A stretch of 19,614 nt of DNA from Candidatus Treponema faecavium (GTDB taxonomy: Bacteria; Spirochaetota; Spirochaetia; Treponematales; Treponemataceae): assembly GCA_019113455.1 (NCBI GenBank), contig DXHG01000244.1, positions 1 through 19,614 of the forward strand. The letters are read 5' to 3'. The notes under the pieces are model-generated. The model made no database searches. It was not told the origin of the DNA and saw only the letters and a program-made list of their open reading frames with translations. Below, one piece after another: positions 1-7,152 of the stretch (its first letter is position 1; the number at the start of each line of letters is the position of its first letter). The position numbers and the translations under genes are program-made.

Positions 1-37
1 GGAGGAGCCCCTCTGCTTCAGAAGCGGGTGCTCCTCC
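1..37. terminator. Strong hairpin, possible terminator of the lipoprotein gene
   Basis: GGAGGAGC at 1-8 pairs with GCTCCTCC at 30-37. The interior also pairs partly through GCTT/AAGC around a CAG loop. It lies downstream of the leftward gene that ends at 116, so it could end that transcript, but any T-run on the minus strand would fall outside the window. On the plus strand no T-run follows. It may instead be part of a repeat cut by the window edge. Confidence 0.35.
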
Positions 38-115
38 CTCCCCAAACCCCTTCCTCCTCACCAGCACTGTGGGTTTATAGCCGCACGTTTTGGAGCCAAA
101 CGGAAACTCCGCACG

Positions 116-709
116 CTATTTGATGATAAATATCTCCGTTTTACTGCCTTCTGGTTCTTCTATTGTTTTCCGGTCAAAATCAAGTGATATGGTTGTATTC
201 GCGTCTTTTGCAGCAAACGACGGATTGTCGGAATACGCTGTAACGGGTATATCTGTTTCCGGTGTGCCAAGCTCTACTGGCTTGTTCTGTCCGTCCTCAG
301 TATCAAATGTACTATCGCTGTACATAAAGAATTTTCCGGTTTCATCGATAAGCGTATAGCCGGCAAGCGTTTCGCCGATACAGCGGATTACGGCCTGATA
401 TGATTCAGCATCGGTAAACACATAGTCATACCCGTATCCCTGCGTGTAACAGGTAACGGCGTTATTCACCACGTCGGAATCAGCGCTTTTTACCGCAGTT
501 ACCTGCGGCGCGTAATGAGACTCGCCAGTGACCGTATCTCCTTTCACTATTGTATGAACGGCTGACTTGCCGTTCTGTTCAATGCGCAGATACAGCGGGT
601 CAAAACTCGTATTATTTGTAAACGTATAGGGGCCGGTTACCGGCTCGCCGCAGCCAGAGAGCGCAAACGACAGCGCCGCAAGAAATGTCAGACACAGAAT
701 CCTGTACAT
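116..709 (-). CDS. Putative lipoprotein of unknown function, 197 aa
   Basis: The protein starts with a basic residue and a hydrophobic stretch (MYRILCLTFLAALSFALSGC), giving a lipobox LSGC with the acylated cysteine at residue 20. It is expected to be a lipid-anchored envelope protein. The mature part (about 178 aa) is rich in Thr, Asp and Tyr, has no membrane segment and matches no family I recognise. An upstream in-frame start at 811 would place 34 charged residues before the signal peptide, so I chose the ATG at 709. No Shine-Dalgarno sequence precedes this ATG. Instead a -10 box TATACT ends 7 nt upstream, so the transcript may be leaderless. The gene stands alone, downstream of asnA on the same strand but behind its own promoter. 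Confidence 0.7.
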   Translation of the reverse strand: MYRILCLTFLAALSFALSGCGEPVTGPYTFTNNTSFDPLYLRIEQNGKSAVHTIVKGDTVTGESHYAPQVTAVKSADSDVVNNAVTCYTQGYGYDYVFTDAESYQAVIRCIGETLAGYTLIDETGKFFMYSDSTFDTEDGQNKPVELGTPETDIPVTAYSDNPSFAAKDANTTISLDFDRKTIEEPEGSKTEIFIIK

Positions 710-716
710 GTGCGTC

Positions 717-745
717 AGTATACCGTATCCGAGCGGCGAGCGCAA
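717..745 (-). promoter_or_regulatory. Promoter of the lipoprotein gene, TTGCGC-N17-TATACT
   Basis: On the minus strand a -35 TTGCGC (740-745) is separated by exactly 17 bp from a -10 TATACT (717-722). Only 7 nt separate the -10 from the ATG at 709, so the predicted transcript start falls at or next to the start codon. Confidence 0.5.
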
Positions 746-785
746 CACGGGATTTGCGTTTGCAGGTGCAGTCAACGAACGGCCA

Positions 786-947
786 GCCCTCGACTGTCTT
801 CCACGCGGCAATACCGCGTTCTTTTGTGCTGAAGCTCACGCCGGTTTTGAACAGTCTGTGCTTGTCGCCGGCACACTGGTCGGCGTATTTCTTTTCTTCG
901 ATTTGCTTAAGCGCGTTTTCAGCACTATCCAATTCTGTACGCAGCGC
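786..947 (-). pseudogene. C-terminal remnant of a PD-(D/E)XK nuclease/AAA-ATPase-like protein
   Basis: About 54 codons on the minus strand read from ALRTELDSAENALKQIEEKK through YADQCAGDK to TGVSFSTKERGIAAWKTVEG. This is the typical C-terminal end of the large family of AAA-ATPase-like proteins with a PDDEXK_9 domain (formerly DUF1703), common in spirochaetes and Bacteroidetes. The ATPase part and the nuclease core are absent. The reading frame is the one that directly follows the asnA stop codon, and it runs on into unrelated sequence rather than ending where the family normally ends. No start codon or ribosome binding site serves it. I read it as a decayed fragment left by deletion or recombination, not a working gene. 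Confidence 0.6.
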
Positions 948-974
948 GCGCACCGGCAGCAAAAAACGGTGCAG

Positions 975-2015
975 CTACAGGAGCGCGATACCGGCTTTTG
1001 CACATTCCGCCGCCATTTCAGGAGGCCACACGCTCACCTGTGTTTCCCCGATGTGCGCTTTGCGCAGAAAATACATGCACAGCCGCGACTGCCCGATACC
1101 GCCGCCGACCGTGTACGGCAGTTCGCGCGCAAGCAGTTTGGTATGAAAGAGCAGCGTTTCCCGCTCGCTGCAGCCGCGCTGGGCAAGCTGTGCTTTCAGC
1201 GATTCAGGCGACACGCGGATACCCATGGAAGAAAGCTCAAATGCGCAGTCAAGCACCGGATGCCACACGATAAGATCCCCGTTCAGTCCTCGGTGTCCGG
1301 CGGCGTCCGTTTCCGTAATCCAGTCGTCATAGTCGGGCGCGCGCCCGTCGTGCGGCGCACCGTCGGCAAGCGGCGCTCCGATGCCGATAATAAACACCGC
1401 GCCGTACTGTTTTGCGGCGGCGTTTTCGCGCTCTTTAGCCGTGAGCCCCGGATACTGCGCGTATAAATCTTCCGCGTGTATAAAGGTTATCGCATCGGGG
1501 AGCAGCGGCTTAATCGCGTTATAACGGTCATAAATAAAAAACTCTGTTCGCTTGAGGCAGCGGTAAATGCCCGAAACGATTTCGCGCAGGAACAGCAGCG
1601 TGCGGTCTGATTCGTCTATCGCAAGCTCCCAGTCCCACTGGTCAACATACAGCGAATGTACGTTATCAAGCGTTTCATCGGCGCGAATCGCATTCATGTC
1701 GGTATAAATGCCGAATCCGCGCGCAAGTCCCATATCACCGACTTTCATCCGCTTCCATTTGGCAAGCGAATGAACAATCTCCATGCGGACATTGCCCATA
1801 TCGGAGACTTCAAACGATACCGGACGCTCCACACCGTTGAGATCATCATTGAGCCCCGTACCGGCGGGTACAAACAGCGGCGCCGTAACCCTCGTTAAAT
1901 TCAGTTCCGTAGACAGCGCAAGCTGAAAAAAATCCTTAATCATTACAATCGCGTGCTCGGTTTCGCGCACTGACAATATCGGTGTATAATTGCTTGGAAT
2001 AGAAAGAGACGGCAT
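975..2015 (-). CDS. asnA: Aspartate--ammonia ligase (asparagine synthetase A)
   Basis: AsnA makes asparagine from aspartate, ammonia and ATP in the cytoplasm. It is built on the catalytic fold of class II aminoacyl-tRNA synthetases. The 346-aa product aligns along its full length with the 330-aa E. coli enzyme. Shared blocks are VHSLAKWKR (81-89), YVDQWDWE (123-130), RAPDYDDW, the GLNGDLIVWHP block, FELSSMGIRV and the C-terminal GGGIGQSRL (from about 304). The extra length is mostly a few N-terminal residues and small loops. The ATG at 2015 is preceded by GGGGA at a 5-nt distance. The gene is divergent from the chemoreceptor gene across a repeat-containing intergenic region. Its stop codon is followed in the same frame by the nuclease remnant. 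Confidence 0.96.
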   Translation of the reverse strand: MPSLSIPSNYTPILSVRETEHAIVMIKDFFQLALSTELNLTRVTAPLFVPAGTGLNDDLNGVERPVSFEVSDMGNVRMEIVHSLAKWKRMKVGDMGLARGFGIYTDMNAIRADETLDNVHSLYVDQWDWELAIDESDRTLLFLREIVSGIYRCLKRTEFFIYDRYNAIKPLLPDAITFIHAEDLYAQYPGLTAKERENAAAKQYGAVFIIGIGAPLADGAPHDGRAPDYDDWITETDAAGHRGLNGDLIVWHPVLDCAFELSSMGIRVSPESLKAQLAQRGCSERETLLFHTKLLARELPYTVGGGIGQSRLCMYFLRKAHIGETQVSVWPPEMAAECAKAGIALL

Positions 2016-2048
2016 AGTATCCCCGTGTATATGTTATACGACGCGCTT

Positions 2049-2077
2049 AGCATATCACCAGAACACGGTTTTGTCTA
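2049..2077 (-). promoter_or_regulatory. Probable asnA promoter, TAGACA-N17-TATGCT
   Basis: On the minus strand, TAGACA (2072-2077) and TATGCT (2049-2054) are 17 bp apart. This predicts a leader of roughly 27 nt that contains the asnA ribosome binding site. A nearby TATAAC closer to the gene lacks a partner -35 box. Confidence 0.4.
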
Positions 2078-2243
2078 TCCTGCTCACTGCGGATGCTGGT
2101 TATATTATAGAAGATACAGAAGAAACTGCGGAACAGAAAATTGTGCAGTCTGCCGTCGTTTTGCAGTATTTTTTATTCTTCCTGCGCGAAAGGCGGTACA
2201 GGCAGAAAGAGGCGCACAGCGGTGCCGCTGCACTTCCCATAAA

Positions 2244-2505
2244 AAAATTTGCCGATGGCAAAATTTTATTTTGTCGGTGGCTAAATTTTATTTTGCCGTT
2301 TATCCGGTAAGAAATTTGCCGTCGGCCAGCGAGACACTTGCCGATGGCAAACGTTTCATTTGCCGACGGCAAACTGAAAATTTGCAATCGGCAAGTGCGC
2401 CGCTGGCCAGCGGCAAAATTCACGTCTGATAAACGGCAAATATAAATTTTGCCGTCAGCAAAATTTTATTTTTTAAACGGGAATTTTTTTGCCAGCGGCA
2501 AATGT
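2244..2505 (+). repeat. Palindrome-rich intergenic element, copy A
   Basis: The core, 2292-2440 (149 bp), is an imperfect inverted repeat. Its ends are TTTGCCGTTTATC (2292-2304) and the exact complement GATAAACGGCAAA (2428-2440). Internal parts of the arms also pair: 2314-2351 with about 2380-2417. Within and around the core are at least six 15-bp palindromes of form TTTGCC-N3-GGCAAA, for example at 2248-2262, 2359-2373, 2449-2463 and 2488-2502, with variable centres (GAT, GAC, GTC, AGC). A near-identical copy in opposite orientation lies at 13567-13800. The stretch has no coding potential; the small ORFs crossing it are by-products of the repeats. Confidence 0.9.
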
Positions 2506-2624
2506 TTTTTATTGCAGGCACAGAACCGCTGTACGGCAGGGTTCCGGTATTTGCTTTTTGCAGGCAGGCAGCGATGAGCATATGCTTGCTGTGTATACTT
2601 GTACTCATGGCGTGGAACGCAGCG

Positions 2625-2692
2625 GCAAGTGTGCGTGCACACACAGCAAACTTCCTGCGGCAGACCTGCAAAGAAAACCCCGCGCGCAAATT
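2625..2692 (-). repeat. GC-rich dispersed repeat, copy 1 (upstream of the chemoreceptor)
   Basis: The segment contains CCTGCAAAGAAAACC, preceded by CTTCCTGCGGCAGA and followed by CCGCGCGCAA, with a GTGCGTGCACACAC stretch before it. These blocks occur in the same order at 5776-5880, and in reverse complement at 5519-5580 and 19559-19614. This is the most diverged of the four loci. Confidence 0.5.
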
Positions 2693-2719
2693 GCCATCTA
2701 TCCCGTTATGCAATAATAT
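2691..2719 (+). promoter_or_regulatory. Promoter of the chemoreceptor gene, TTGCCA-N17-TAATAT
   Basis: TTGCCA (2691-2696) and TAATAT (2714-2719) are exactly 17 bp apart. The predicted transcript start near 2726 lies downstream of the first in-frame ATG at 2723. This argues that translation begins at a later ATG, most likely 2753. Confidence 0.5.
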
Positions 2720-2752
2720 GCTATGATACAAAACATGTTTGGGAAAAAGAAT

Positions 2753-4177
2753 ATGAAAGCAGGTACTGCACCTGCCGTAAATGCAGATTCCCCCAGGGAT
2801 GCTTCTGTCAGCACTAACTACAGCGAAGACATGTCTGTAATGAAGCGCGAAATAGAGGCCCTTGAGGTGCTCATCGGACGGTCTCTGGTTAATTCGGCCA
2901 AGACGATTGAAACAACGCAGGACAAAAGTTCTGAATTTGCCGATTTTGACGATCACCTCAAAGGCGTCGTCAGCTCCATTTTGCAGATTGTATCTGCGAT
3001 TCAGGAAATGGATGACTTTATCGCGCGGCAGAACAAAGCGGTCGATTACACGCGCGACGCGATTGTGTCGATCAACAACTCTTTGCAGCAGGTTTCAAAT
3101 ATCACAAACGAACGGCTGTCTTCAACAGTCGAACTCACCGAATCGTCAAACGCGGGTTCGGAAAAGGTTACCAGGGTGCTCGGCGTTATCGATGTGCTGA
3201 GCAAGAATGTCGATGCGATTAAGGCGGTTATCGGCTCAATAAATGACATCAGCGAGCAGACAAACCTGCTTGCGATGAACGCGGCGATAGAGGCCGCCCA
3301 TGCCGGCAAGGCGGGCGTCGGGTTTGCCGTTGTCGCCGGAGAAATCCGCAAGCTGTCTGAGAACACGCGGGTAAACGCGGCGAATATCGATAAAACGCTT
3401 AAGAGCATGATAGACACGCTCATGGAGGCGCGCCGCCTTGCAGACGAGGCAGGAGCAGCGATGCAGGTTATCGGCCGCAAGGTAGAAGAAACATCGGCGT
3501 CGCTTACGACGATTGCCTCAGACGTGCAGGATTTGAGCGCTACCGGAGACAAACTGCTTGATACGGCAGAAGGCATTGCGTCTTCAAGTATGGAGCTGAG
3601 CCGCCGGTCTTCCGACATTTCCGGCCACATTACCGGTCTTTCAGGCTCTGTGGAACAGGTAAGCTCGCTTTCGTCTTCGATTAACGACGACCTCACCGAC
3701 ATCGCGAAAAAGGCGCTTTCTTCGGTTGAAGTGTCGTGCGATATGATTCACAAAGTGTCCAGTGTGGAAAAGTCCGTCGTTGAGATCGGCGGGCTCAAGC
3801 AGGAAAACGCGCTTGATATGCCGTATGTGCTTGCCGTGCAGCAGCATATCAAATGGCTTGAATACGTGCGTATGCTGCTGCGCGACCGCTCGGTAACGCC
3901 CGAAAAGGCTCCCGGCGACTGCCACGCCTGCAATCTGGGCATGTGGCTTGACAGGTGCGGGCGCGAAAACCCCAACTTTAAGAATCTGGAACAGGTGCGC
4001 GCGCTTGAAAAGGTGCATAAGGATATGCACGACGCGGTGCAGGAGCTGTACCGCCAGCGCGATCAGCTGTCTGAACAGGCGCTTGAACGCAAGTATATCA
4101 ATCTGGTTACGATATCAGGCAAAGTCGTAAACGCGCTTGGCGCGCTCTATCTGGTGCTGGACAAGCTCAAGAAATAA
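2753..4177 (+). CDS. Soluble methyl-accepting chemotaxis protein with C-terminal CZB zinc-binding domain
   Basis: This is a 474-aa cytoplasmic chemoreceptor with no membrane segments or signal peptide. A long helical coiled-coil region carries the conserved signalling tip around residues 165-205 (SEQTNLLAMNAAIEAAHAGK and GFAVVAGEIRKLSE), the part that contacts CheA and CheW. The last 110 residues form a CZB (chemoreceptor zinc-binding) domain. Its three-His, one-Cys ligand set is visible: H365 in HIKW, C393 in CNLGMW, and H422 and H426 in HKDMH. CZB receptors are known to sense zinc or oxidants through the cysteine. Earlier ATGs exist at 2723 and 2735, but the predicted promoter starts transcription near 2726. 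Only the ATG at 2753 has a purine-rich site (GGGA, 8 nt upstream), so I chose it. The gene stands alone and ends at a shared terminator with ilvE. Confidence 0.93.
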   Translation: MKAGTAPAVNADSPRDASVSTNYSEDMSVMKREIEALEVLIGRSLVNSAKTIETTQDKSSEFADFDDHLKGVVSSILQIVSAIQEMDDFIARQNKAVDYTRDAIVSINNSLQQVSNITNERLSSTVELTESSNAGSEKVTRVLGVIDVLSKNVDAIKAVIGSINDISEQTNLLAMNAAIEAAHAGKAGVGFAVVAGEIRKLSENTRVNAANIDKTLKSMIDTLMEARRLADEAGAAMQVIGRKVEETSASLTTIASDVQDLSATGDKLLDTAEGIASSSMELSRRSSDISGHITGLSGSVEQVSSLSSSINDDLTDIAKKALSSVEVSCDMIHKVSSVEKSVVEIGGLKQENALDMPYVLAVQQHIKWLEYVRMLLRDRSVTPEKAPGDCHACNLGMWLDRCGRENPNFKNLEQVRALEKVHKDMHDAVQELYRQRDQLSEQALERKYINLVTISGKVVNALGALYLVLDKLKK

Positions 4178-4226
4178 CGGCGCGCGTTTCAGTTCTGTCG
4201 GCGCGCGCTGCGCCGCGGCTGCAAAC

Positions 4227-4281
4227 AAAAAGCCGTCTTGCTGTTCTCCGTGCGGCAAAGGAGAGCGCAAGGCGGCTTTTT
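4227..4281. terminator. Bidirectional terminator between the chemoreceptor gene and ilvE
   Basis: AAAAAGCCGTCTTGC (4227-4241) pairs with GCAAGGCGGCTTTTT (4267-4281) with one G-T wobble. The inner part pairs further (CTCC/GGAG). The stem is flanked by an A-run on the left and a T-run on the right, so it can stop transcription from both convergent genes. Confidence 0.88.
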
Positions 4282-4300
4282 GCGTCAAATGCAGGCGCTG

Positions 4301-5389
4301 TTACTTTACACGCACGTTCCAGCCGTATGAATCGGCAAGCGCGCCGTACTGAATACCTTTAAGCATGTGCTGCAGTTTTTGTCCAACAGGGCCGGGTTCA
4401 CGGTTGTTGTATATGGCTTCGGTACCGTTATGCGTAATGCTCTCTATCGGCGTGATGCCTGCCGCGGTGCCGGTAACAAAACATTCAGCGCCGTCTGCCA
4501 TCGCTTCTTCGATAGAGACAGGCCGTTCTTCCACCGTGATGCCCTGCGCGCGTGCGAGGTCGATAACGCTTGCGCGTGTGATGCCGGGAAGTATCGTGTC
4601 TCCGAGTTCCGGCGTAACGAGCACGCCGCTTTTAAGATACACAAAGATATTGCATGATGAGCCTTCCTGCAAATAGCGGTGTTCCTGTGCGTCAAGGAAC
4701 ACGACTTCCATAAAGCCTGCGTCTTCCGCTTCTTTTTTCGCGAGCGCGGACATAACGTAGTTTGCCGCGCATTTAATGCCGCCGGTGCCGTGCGGCGTCG
4801 CCCTGATGCGGTCTGTCGTTACCGCCTTGGTGTTGGCGCCCGAAAAGTATGACGACACGGTTGTTGCGCAGATAACCACGTACGGTTCGCGCGAGAGCCC
4901 CACGCCGATTGCGCCCTCCGAGTTCATGAACGGGCGCATGTACACCGCTGAGGCTCCTGAGAAATTGCCTGTTTCCCACGCGCTGTCGTAGGTGGGAATA
5001 TAGCCGAGTTCTGCGTTGCGCCTGATAAACTCAACGGAAGCAGCGACAAACTGTTCTTCAGGGAATACCGGACAGCCGAGTCCGCGCATGGAATGGGCAA
5101 AGCGGGCGGCGTTGCGGTCCGGACGGAATATCGACACGCTGCCGTCCTTGTGCGGATAGGCTTTCATGCCTTCAAAACAGCCGTAGCCGTACTGGCTGGT
5201 GTAGCTGACAGTGGGCAGACCGAGCTGATTGCGGTTTGCCAGTGTTTTTTCTTTTTCTGCCGAATTCATCTGCTGGAGTTCCGAATACGAAACGCGGTCT
5301 GATTCTATCCATTGTTCTTTCCATGTGCGGGAAGCCGGATCATATGCTGCCAGATAGCTGATCGGGTACATTTCCAAATTAAACGCCAT
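4301..5389 (-). CDS. ilvE: Branched-chain amino acid aminotransferase
   Basis: This is a PLP-dependent fold-type IV transaminase that interconverts leucine, isoleucine and valine with their 2-keto acids, using glutamate/2-oxoglutarate. The 362-aa length fits the longer BCAT subgroup. Visible features are YGYGCFEGMKAY (67-78), FRPDRNAARF (88-97), the substrate-loop region MRPFMN, the PLP lysine K206 in TGGIKCAANY, LQEGSSCNIF (240-249) and the late TGTAAGITPIESI block that binds the cofactor phosphate. The ATG at 5389 has a strong GGAGG site 6 nt upstream. No other ilv or leu genes are present, so in a fermentative host-associated organism it may serve amino acid catabolism as much as synthesis; that is inference. 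Confidence 0.95.
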   Translation of the reverse strand: MAFNLEMYPISYLAAYDPASRTWKEQWIESDRVSYSELQQMNSAEKEKTLANRNQLGLPTVSYTSQYGYGCFEGMKAYPHKDGSVSIFRPDRNAARFAHSMRGLGCPVFPEEQFVAASVEFIRRNAELGYIPTYDSAWETGNFSGASAVYMRPFMNSEGAIGVGLSREPYVVICATTVSSYFSGANTKAVTTDRIRATPHGTGGIKCAANYVMSALAKKEAEDAGFMEVVFLDAQEHRYLQEGSSCNIFVYLKSGVLVTPELGDTILPGITRASVIDLARAQGITVEERPVSIEEAMADGAECFVTGTAAGITPIESITHNGTEAIYNNREPGPVGQKLQHMLKGIQYGALADSYGWNVRVK

Positions 5390-5419
5390 AACGCGCCTCC
5401 ATAGTAAGCTGTATTCGCA

Positions 5420-5438
5420 GGCGGCTGTGCGCGCCGCC
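5420..5438 (-). promoter_or_regulatory. GC-rich hairpin in the ilvE leader
   Basis: In the roughly 75-nt leader, GGCGGC and GCCGCC pair around a 7-nt loop. A second small hairpin (AATAC/GTATT) lies just upstream. No T-run follows, so it is not a classical attenuator. No leader peptide with branched-chain codons is visible. Confidence 0.35.
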
Positions 5439-5468
5439 GGGACAATACACGGTATTAGGTTCTTTATG

Positions 5469-5497
5469 AATATATCATGTTCTATAGTATGTGTAAA
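5469..5497 (-). promoter_or_regulatory. ilvE promoter, TTTACA-N17-TATATT
   Basis: On the minus strand the -35 TTTACA (5492-5497) and -10 TATATT (5469-5474) are 17 bp apart. The local sequence is A+T-rich against a GC-rich background. The predicted leader is about 75 nt. Confidence 0.6.
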
Positions 5498-5518
5498 TAA
5501 CGCGCGTGCGCGCTGTTT

Positions 5519-5580
5519 TTCTTCGCGGTTTTTTTCCCGCGGGGATGCTGCTGCGCTTGCACGCGGGCTTGTTTTTCTCT
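5519..5580 (+). repeat. GC-rich dispersed repeat, copy 2 (upstream of ilvE)
   Basis: The plus strand reads CCCGCGGGGATGCTGCTGCG then CTTGCACGCGGGC then TTGTTTTTCTC. A partial extra unit lies just before it (GCGCGTGCGCGC then TGTTTTTCTTCGCGG). CCCGCG can pair with the downstream CGCGGG ahead of a T-rich tract, so the unit resembles a terminator. It is the reverse complement of copy 3. Confidence 0.65.
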
Positions 5581-5775
5581 CTTATTCTCCATAATTCACT
5601 GTGGAGCGGTAAGCCTTGAGCGTATACGTCTGTGTGCCGGCAGCAAAAAATTGCCGCAAAACCCGCAAGCCGGCAATAAACGCGGAATCAGGCCGTCGCT
5701 TTGCAATAAACCGCCTGCTCCGAATCCAGGTGCTGGAAAAGTAAGGAGAGACACAAATCACAGAGAGCAGTACAG

Positions 5776-5880
5776 CCCCCTGCGGGAGACCCGCAAAGAA
5801 AAAAGCCCGCGTGTACAGTGCAAAACATCCCCGCGGGGAACCTGCAAAGAATACAACCACGCGTGCAGAGTAAACGCCGG
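5776..5880 (-). repeat. GC-rich dispersed repeat, copy 3, two tandem units of about 54 bp
   Basis: Two adjacent diverged units run left to right. The first is CCCCCTGCGGGAGACCCGCA, then AAGAAAAAAGCCCGCGTG. The second is CCCCGCGGGGAACCTGCAAA, then GAATACAACCACGCGTGC. The period is about 54 bp. Orientation is opposite to copies 2 and 4. The open frame over this stretch comes from the repeat and is not coding. Confidence 0.65.
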
Positions 5881-5905
5881 CGCCTCCCAAAAAACATGCG
5901 CGCAT

Positions 5906-5934
5906 TTGCATGAAGCGGCGCAATCCGGTATACT
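5906..5934 (+). promoter_or_regulatory. ychF promoter, TTGCAT-N17-TATACT
   Basis: TTGCAT (5906-5911) and TATACT (5929-5934) have exact 17-bp spacing. The predicted leader is about 43 nt and contains the GGTGAGG ribosome binding site at 5968-5974. Confidence 0.65.
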
Positions 5935-5983
5935 TATACCGCGACTTAACAGCAGAATTCATGATAAGGTGAGGAATTGCGAT

Positions 5984-7093
5984 ATGGCTGTGAACTGCGG
6001 CATTGTGGGACTGCCGAATGTGGGCAAATCGACTATTTTTTCTGCGCTGACGTCTGCTCCGGCAGAGGCGGCAAACTATCCGTTTTGCACGATAGACCCA
6101 AACGTTGGCATTGTAGACCTGCCAGACGCGCGGCTTGATTTTCTGGCGAAGCACTTTGAAACAAAGCGGCGCGTGCCCGCCGCCGTTGAGTTTGTCGATA
6201 TCGCAGGTCTTGTAAAGGGCGCGTCAAAGGGAGAAGGACTGGGCAATCAGTTTTTGTCCCATATTCGCGAGACGGGCATGATTGCGCATGTCGTGCGCTG
6301 TTTTGAGGATCCCGACATTGTGCACGTAAATAACCGCATAGACCCCGCCGGTGATATAGAGACAATCAATATGGAGCTCGCGTTTGCCGACCTTGATACG
6401 ATAAACCGCCGTGCGGAAAAGGCGCAGCGCGCGCTGCGCGTCATGGCGAAGGACGAGCAGAAAAAGGCTGCGGCGGTGCTTGCTGTTATCGAGAAAATAC
6501 GCCCGCTGCTCGAAAACGGCAAAAGCGCGCGTTCGGCGGCACTCACGCTTGAGGAGCAGGACGCCATATACGACTGTCACCTGATTACGATGAAGCCGCA
6601 GCTCTACGTGTGCAACACGGATGAAGACGGCTGCAAAATCGGAAGCCCGTATATCGACGCGGTGCGCCGCGTCGCGGCGGAAGAAGGCGCCGAGGTGGTA
6701 GTTATCTGCGGCAAATTTGAGGCAGAACTTGCCGGCATTGAATCTGCCGAAGAACGGCAGGCGTTTTTAAGCGAGCTCGGGCTTACCGAGTCGGGGCTTG
6801 CCGTGCTTTCGCGCGCGGCGTACCGGCTGCTGGGGCTGCGTACATTCTTTACGGCGGGCGCCGACGAGTGCCGCGCGTGGACAATACACGCCGGAGACAC
6901 GGCGCCGAAAGCGGCGGGCGTTATTCACTCCGATTTTGAGCGGGGCTTTATCAAAGCGGAAGTATATTCGTTTGACGACCTCGTTTCATTCGGCTCCGAG
7001 GCCCGGATCCGCGAGGCGGGAAAATACCGCATGGAAGGCAAAGACTACGTGGTGCAGGACGGCGACGTTATATTCTTTAAATTTAACGTATAA
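5984..7093 (+). CDS. ychF: Redox-regulated ATPase/GTPase YchF (Obg family)
   Basis: YchF/Ola1 is a universally conserved, ribosome-associated P-loop NTPase that prefers ATP and is linked to translation and stress responses. The 369-aa product has the usual family length. It shows the P-loop GLPNVGKS (9-16), the switch motif DIAG (72-75) followed by Leu instead of a catalytic Gln (the hydrophobic substitution typical of HAS-NTPases), the atypical specificity motif NTDE (211-214), and a C-terminal TGS domain from about 283 ending DYVVQDGDVIFFKFNV. The frame is open upstream to 5651, but that part is repeat DNA. The ATG at 5984 matches the family start and has GGTGAGG about 9 nt upstream. It is first in a rightward block with dnaE. 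Confidence 0.96.
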   Translation: MAVNCGIVGLPNVGKSTIFSALTSAPAEAANYPFCTIDPNVGIVDLPDARLDFLAKHFETKRRVPAAVEFVDIAGLVKGASKGEGLGNQFLSHIRETGMIAHVVRCFEDPDIVHVNNRIDPAGDIETINMELAFADLDTINRRAEKAQRALRVMAKDEQKKAAAVLAVIEKIRPLLENGKSARSAALTLEEQDAIYDCHLITMKPQLYVCNTDEDGCKIGSPYIDAVRRVAAEEGAEVVVICGKFEAELAGIESAEERQAFLSELGLTESGLAVLSRAAYRLLGLRTFFTAGADECRAWTIHAGDTAPKAAGVIHSDFERGFIKAEVYSFDDLVSFGSEARIREAGKYRMEGKDYVVQDGDVIFFKFNV

Positions 7094-7117
7094 GCGCGTG
7101 CGGGAATACATGCGCGA

Positions 7118-7146
7118 TTGCATAAATGCGGCGGCGCCTATACAAT
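7118..7146 (+). promoter_or_regulatory. dnaE promoter, TTGCAT-N17-TACAAT
   Basis: TTGCAT (7118-7123) and TACAAT (7141-7146) are 17 bp apart. Only 6 nt lie between the -10 and the dnaE ATG at 7153, placing the predicted +1 on the start codon. No ribosome binding site is present, which fits a leaderless mRNA. Confidence 0.55.
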
Positions 7147-7152
7147 ACGCCT

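Noticed and set aside
80..116. Possible integron attC site or mobile repeat (CGTTTTGG/CCAAACG hairpin)
   Set aside because: The hairpin is short and I could not find the paired core sites of attC or a second copy in the window.
710..811. Upstream start for the lipoprotein gene adding 34 residues
   Set aside because: It would bury the signal peptide and lipobox inside the protein and overlaps the predicted promoter.
2244..2505. Possible CRISPR array because of regularly repeated short palindromes
   Set aside because: The repeats are 15-bp palindromes at irregular spacing with no unique spacers of uniform length, and no cas genes are nearby.
2574..2726. Small ORF with a hydrophobic N-terminus (MSICLLCILVLMAW...)
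   Set aside because: It overlaps the GC-rich repeat and the chemoreceptor promoter, has only a weak ribosome binding site and resembles no known family. The hydrophobic stretch is probably chance.
5651..5983. Open frame extending ychF upstream by 111 codons
   Set aside because: The extension is translated repeat DNA, crosses the ychF promoter and has no ribosome binding site at its start. YchF proteins begin at the MAVNCGIVGLPNVGKS block.
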